From: Candidatus Bathyarchaeota archaeon UBA185
GTDB taxonomy: Archaea > Thermoproteota > Bathyarchaeia > 40CM-2-53-6
NCBI GenBank assembly: GCA_002495485.1
Contig: DAFH01000015.1
Location: 3,615-9,776, forward strand
DNA: 6,162 bases
Direction: 5' to 3'
The notes beneath the pieces are model-generated. The model made no database searches. It was not told where the DNA came from and saw only the letters and a list, made by a program, of their open reading frames with translations. Within the stretch, counting starts at the first letter, position 1. Each line of letters starts with the position of its first letter. Of this stretch, positions 5,459 to 6,162 are shown piece after piece. The position numbers were made by a program, and so were the translations under genes.

Positions 5459-5466
5459 GATCCTCC
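5459..5466 (-). promoter_or_regulatory. Ribosome-binding site of uspA
   Basis: GGAGGATC on the minus strand, with GGAGG 6 nt before ATG 5455, fixes the uspA start. A Shine-Dalgarno sequence implies a leadered mRNA, in contrast to the apparently leaderless hemerythrin-like and four-helix membrane genes. Confidence 0.75.
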
Positions 5467-5542
5467 TTGAGAGATGCGACTTCCTAGTTCTAATGCTCTT
5501 GCTCGCAGGTCTGAAGGTCGATCTGGACCATACTGCTTCCAT

Positions 5543-5557
5543 CCTCCGTCCGGGAGG
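5543..5557 (-). other. Small hairpin in the uspA leader
   Basis: CCTCC (5543-5547) and GGAGG (5553-5557) can pair around a 5-base loop, about 90 bases before the uspA start. If the leader begins near 5590, as the upstream motif suggests, this fold is in the mRNA. On the minus strand the left arm also reads GGAGG and could compete with the real site; no regulatory role is proven. Confidence 0.25.
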
Positions 5558-5607
5558 TTCAGACTGACAACCCACGGACCGAGTCCTCATCAGCACTACA
5601 GCGCAGG

Positions 5608-5634
5608 ATCTTAATGTCTTAGTGGTACACATTG
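5608..5634 (-). promoter_or_regulatory. Possible uspA operon promoter with shared upstream motif
   Basis: On the minus strand CAATGTGTACC (5634-5624) is followed 8 bases later by ATTAAGAT (5615-5608), a TATA-like box. The hemerythrin promoter has CAAAGTGTACC followed 6 bases later by ATAAGTAT. Transcription would start near 5585 and give a leader of about 130 nt. Confidence 0.35.
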
Positions 5635-5644
5635 TGGACATCCC

Positions 5645-5652
5645 CTTTATCC
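5645..5652 (+). promoter_or_regulatory. TATA-like box upstream of the candidate structured RNA
   Basis: CTTTATCC on the plus strand would place a transcription start about 25 bases downstream, near 5673-5678, right at the left arm of the long stem. It is a weak box on its own; its position is what makes it notable. Confidence 0.3.
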
Positions 5653-5675
5653 GGCATAGGGCAGGACATTGCGAT

Positions 5676-5778
5676 CGAGAAAGGGTAGCCGCTGGGGAAC
5701 GTCGGGCCCCCTCGGGGCCCCGGAGAAGAGGGACGACGGCGATGAATTCCCTCCCCCTCAGCTACCCTTTCCCTTTTT
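5676..5778 (+). ncRNA. Candidate structured small RNA of about 100 nt, unknown class
   Basis: This stretch lies in a 344-bp gene-free gap and folds by eye into nested helices. A perfect 11-bp outer stem joins GAAAGGGTAGC (5679-5689) and GCTACCCTTTC (5761-5771). Inside it are GGGAA/TTCCC (5695-5699 with 5747-5751), CGTCG/CGACG (5700-5704 with 5734-5738) and GGCCCC/GGGGCC (5705-5710 with 5714-5719). Unpaired bases fall mostly on the 3' side, including a purine run (5720-5733) and GCGATGAA (5739-5746). TTTTT at 5774-5778 follows the outer stem, as in an archaeal terminator, and a TATA-like box sits at 5645-5652. An alternative pairing GAGGGA/TCCCTC (5728-5733 with 5748-5753) is possible. It matches no tRNA, 5S, SRP or RNase P signature I know. 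It could instead be an elaborate terminator or a fold acting on the opposite strand. Confidence 0.4.
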
Positions 5779-5799
5779 GCCCCAGGACTGACCAAAATC

Positions 5800-6162
5800 T
5801 CAGTCGCGTCCCCGGTGGATGATCTGGGCCATCTTCTCGATTATCCTCTCGTGCTTCTTTTCATCGAAATCAATCCATTCAAGCAAGAGCCTCGCTACCG
5901 GATGCGATACCCTGACGGTCTCTCTAAGCGAGACTTCTCCCGCCTTGTCTTCTATCTGCAGAATCGCATCAAGGAACTCTTTCCTAGGAAGGGTCATGGT
6001 CTGTCCTTGGGGAAGCTCGATCCATGAAAGAATCTGTGAGACGACGTCTGCATGCCTCATGCTGTCCGCAGCGATCATTCTAAGAAGCAGCTTAGAGTAC
6101 TGATCGTCGAACCTCATAGCTGACTCCAAACATCTCTCAGAAGCCTTCATCTCAAGCTCTGA
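5800..6162 (-). CDS. Ferritin-like four-helix protein, N-terminus outside the window
   Basis: The frame is open to the right edge; ATG 6150 is in frame, but upstream codons (S-E-L-E) continue it, so the true start may lie outside. The 116 residues from that ATG are all-alpha: DSMRH (29-33) in one helix, a stretch with EDKAGE (67-72), and DFDEKKHER (94-102) in the last helix, with E97-x-x-H100 as in ferritin-like iron sites. The spacing of helices and the DSxxH and DExKHER motifs match the ferritin-like protein at 335-673, so the two are probably distant paralogues. By family, iron binding or oxidative-stress protection is possible but unproven. It is transcribed toward the gap before the uspA operon, 344 bp away from it, so it is probably a separate unit. 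Confidence 0.65.
   Translation of the reverse strand, partial: SELEMKASERCLESAMRFDDQYSKLLLRMIAADSMRHADVVSQILSWIELPQGQTMTLPRKEFLDAILQIEDKAGEVSLRETVRVSHPVARLLLEWIDFDEKKHERIIEKMAQIIHRGRD

Noticed and set aside
5561..5593. CTGATGA followed by CTGA on the minus strand, as in hammerhead ribozymes or C/D-box RNAs
   Set aside because: No GAAA core strand for a hammerhead, and the C-to-D box spacing is too long with no second box pair.
5456..5641. Minus-strand 61-codon frame ending just before the uspA start
   Set aside because: Rich in Arg, Ser and Cys without domain pattern; its 3' end is the uspA ribosome-binding site. Better explained as untranslated leader.
5679..5778. Structured region as a plain terminator for a plus-strand gene
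   Set aside because: No plus-strand gene lies upstream to be terminated (nearest coding is uspA on the other strand), so an RNA gene is preferred, though not proven.

Overview
The window looks archaeal, probably from the TACK/Thermoproteota side (a Nitrososphaeria-like lineage is my guess, not shown). The signs are TATA-like boxes centred about 27 nt before the start codons of two genes (leaderless style), GGAGGTGA/GGAGGATC ribosome-binding sites, GTG and TTG starts, and stand-alone archaeal-type families. GC content is moderate. I see no rRNA, tRNA, CRISPR array, transposase or phage gene.

Layout. 1-318 (+) is the C-terminal end of a proton-pumping NuoL/M/N-like membrane subunit. It is followed closely by a small ferritin-like protein (335-673, +), which converges on a hemerythrin-like protein (691-1149, -). 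A two-helix mini membrane protein (1282-1485, +) diverges from the hemerythrin gene. A four-helix membrane protein (1635-2330, -) ends at a hairpin plus T-run terminator and diverges from a small cysteine-free HMA-like protein (2509-2781, +). The rest is on the minus strand. A probable operon reads, in transcription order, universal stress protein (5455-4928), a protein with four CBS domains and an HPF/RaiA-like ribosome-hibernation domain (4894-3731), and NAD(P)H-hydrate dehydratase (about 3640-2816). A 344-base gap (5456-5799) follows, holding a candidate structured RNA on the plus strand. The window ends inside a second ferritin-like gene (5800 to the right edge, -).

The genes share a theme of energy state and redox stress: a respiratory-complex subunit, two ferritin-like proteins and a hemerythrin (iron, O2 or peroxide handling), and an operon whose three products all belong to adenine-nucleotide-binding families. 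The CBS-HPF fusion is the most interesting protein. It could couple adenylate sensing directly to ribosome hibernation, and its uspA neighbour fits that. The dehydratase frame has no ATG, GTG or TTG before its conserved N-terminal core. The motif GGTACAC(T/A)TTG recurs before the hemerythrin gene and uspA, each time followed by a TATA-like box, with a third copy in the 2331-2508 gap; this suggests a shared regulator.
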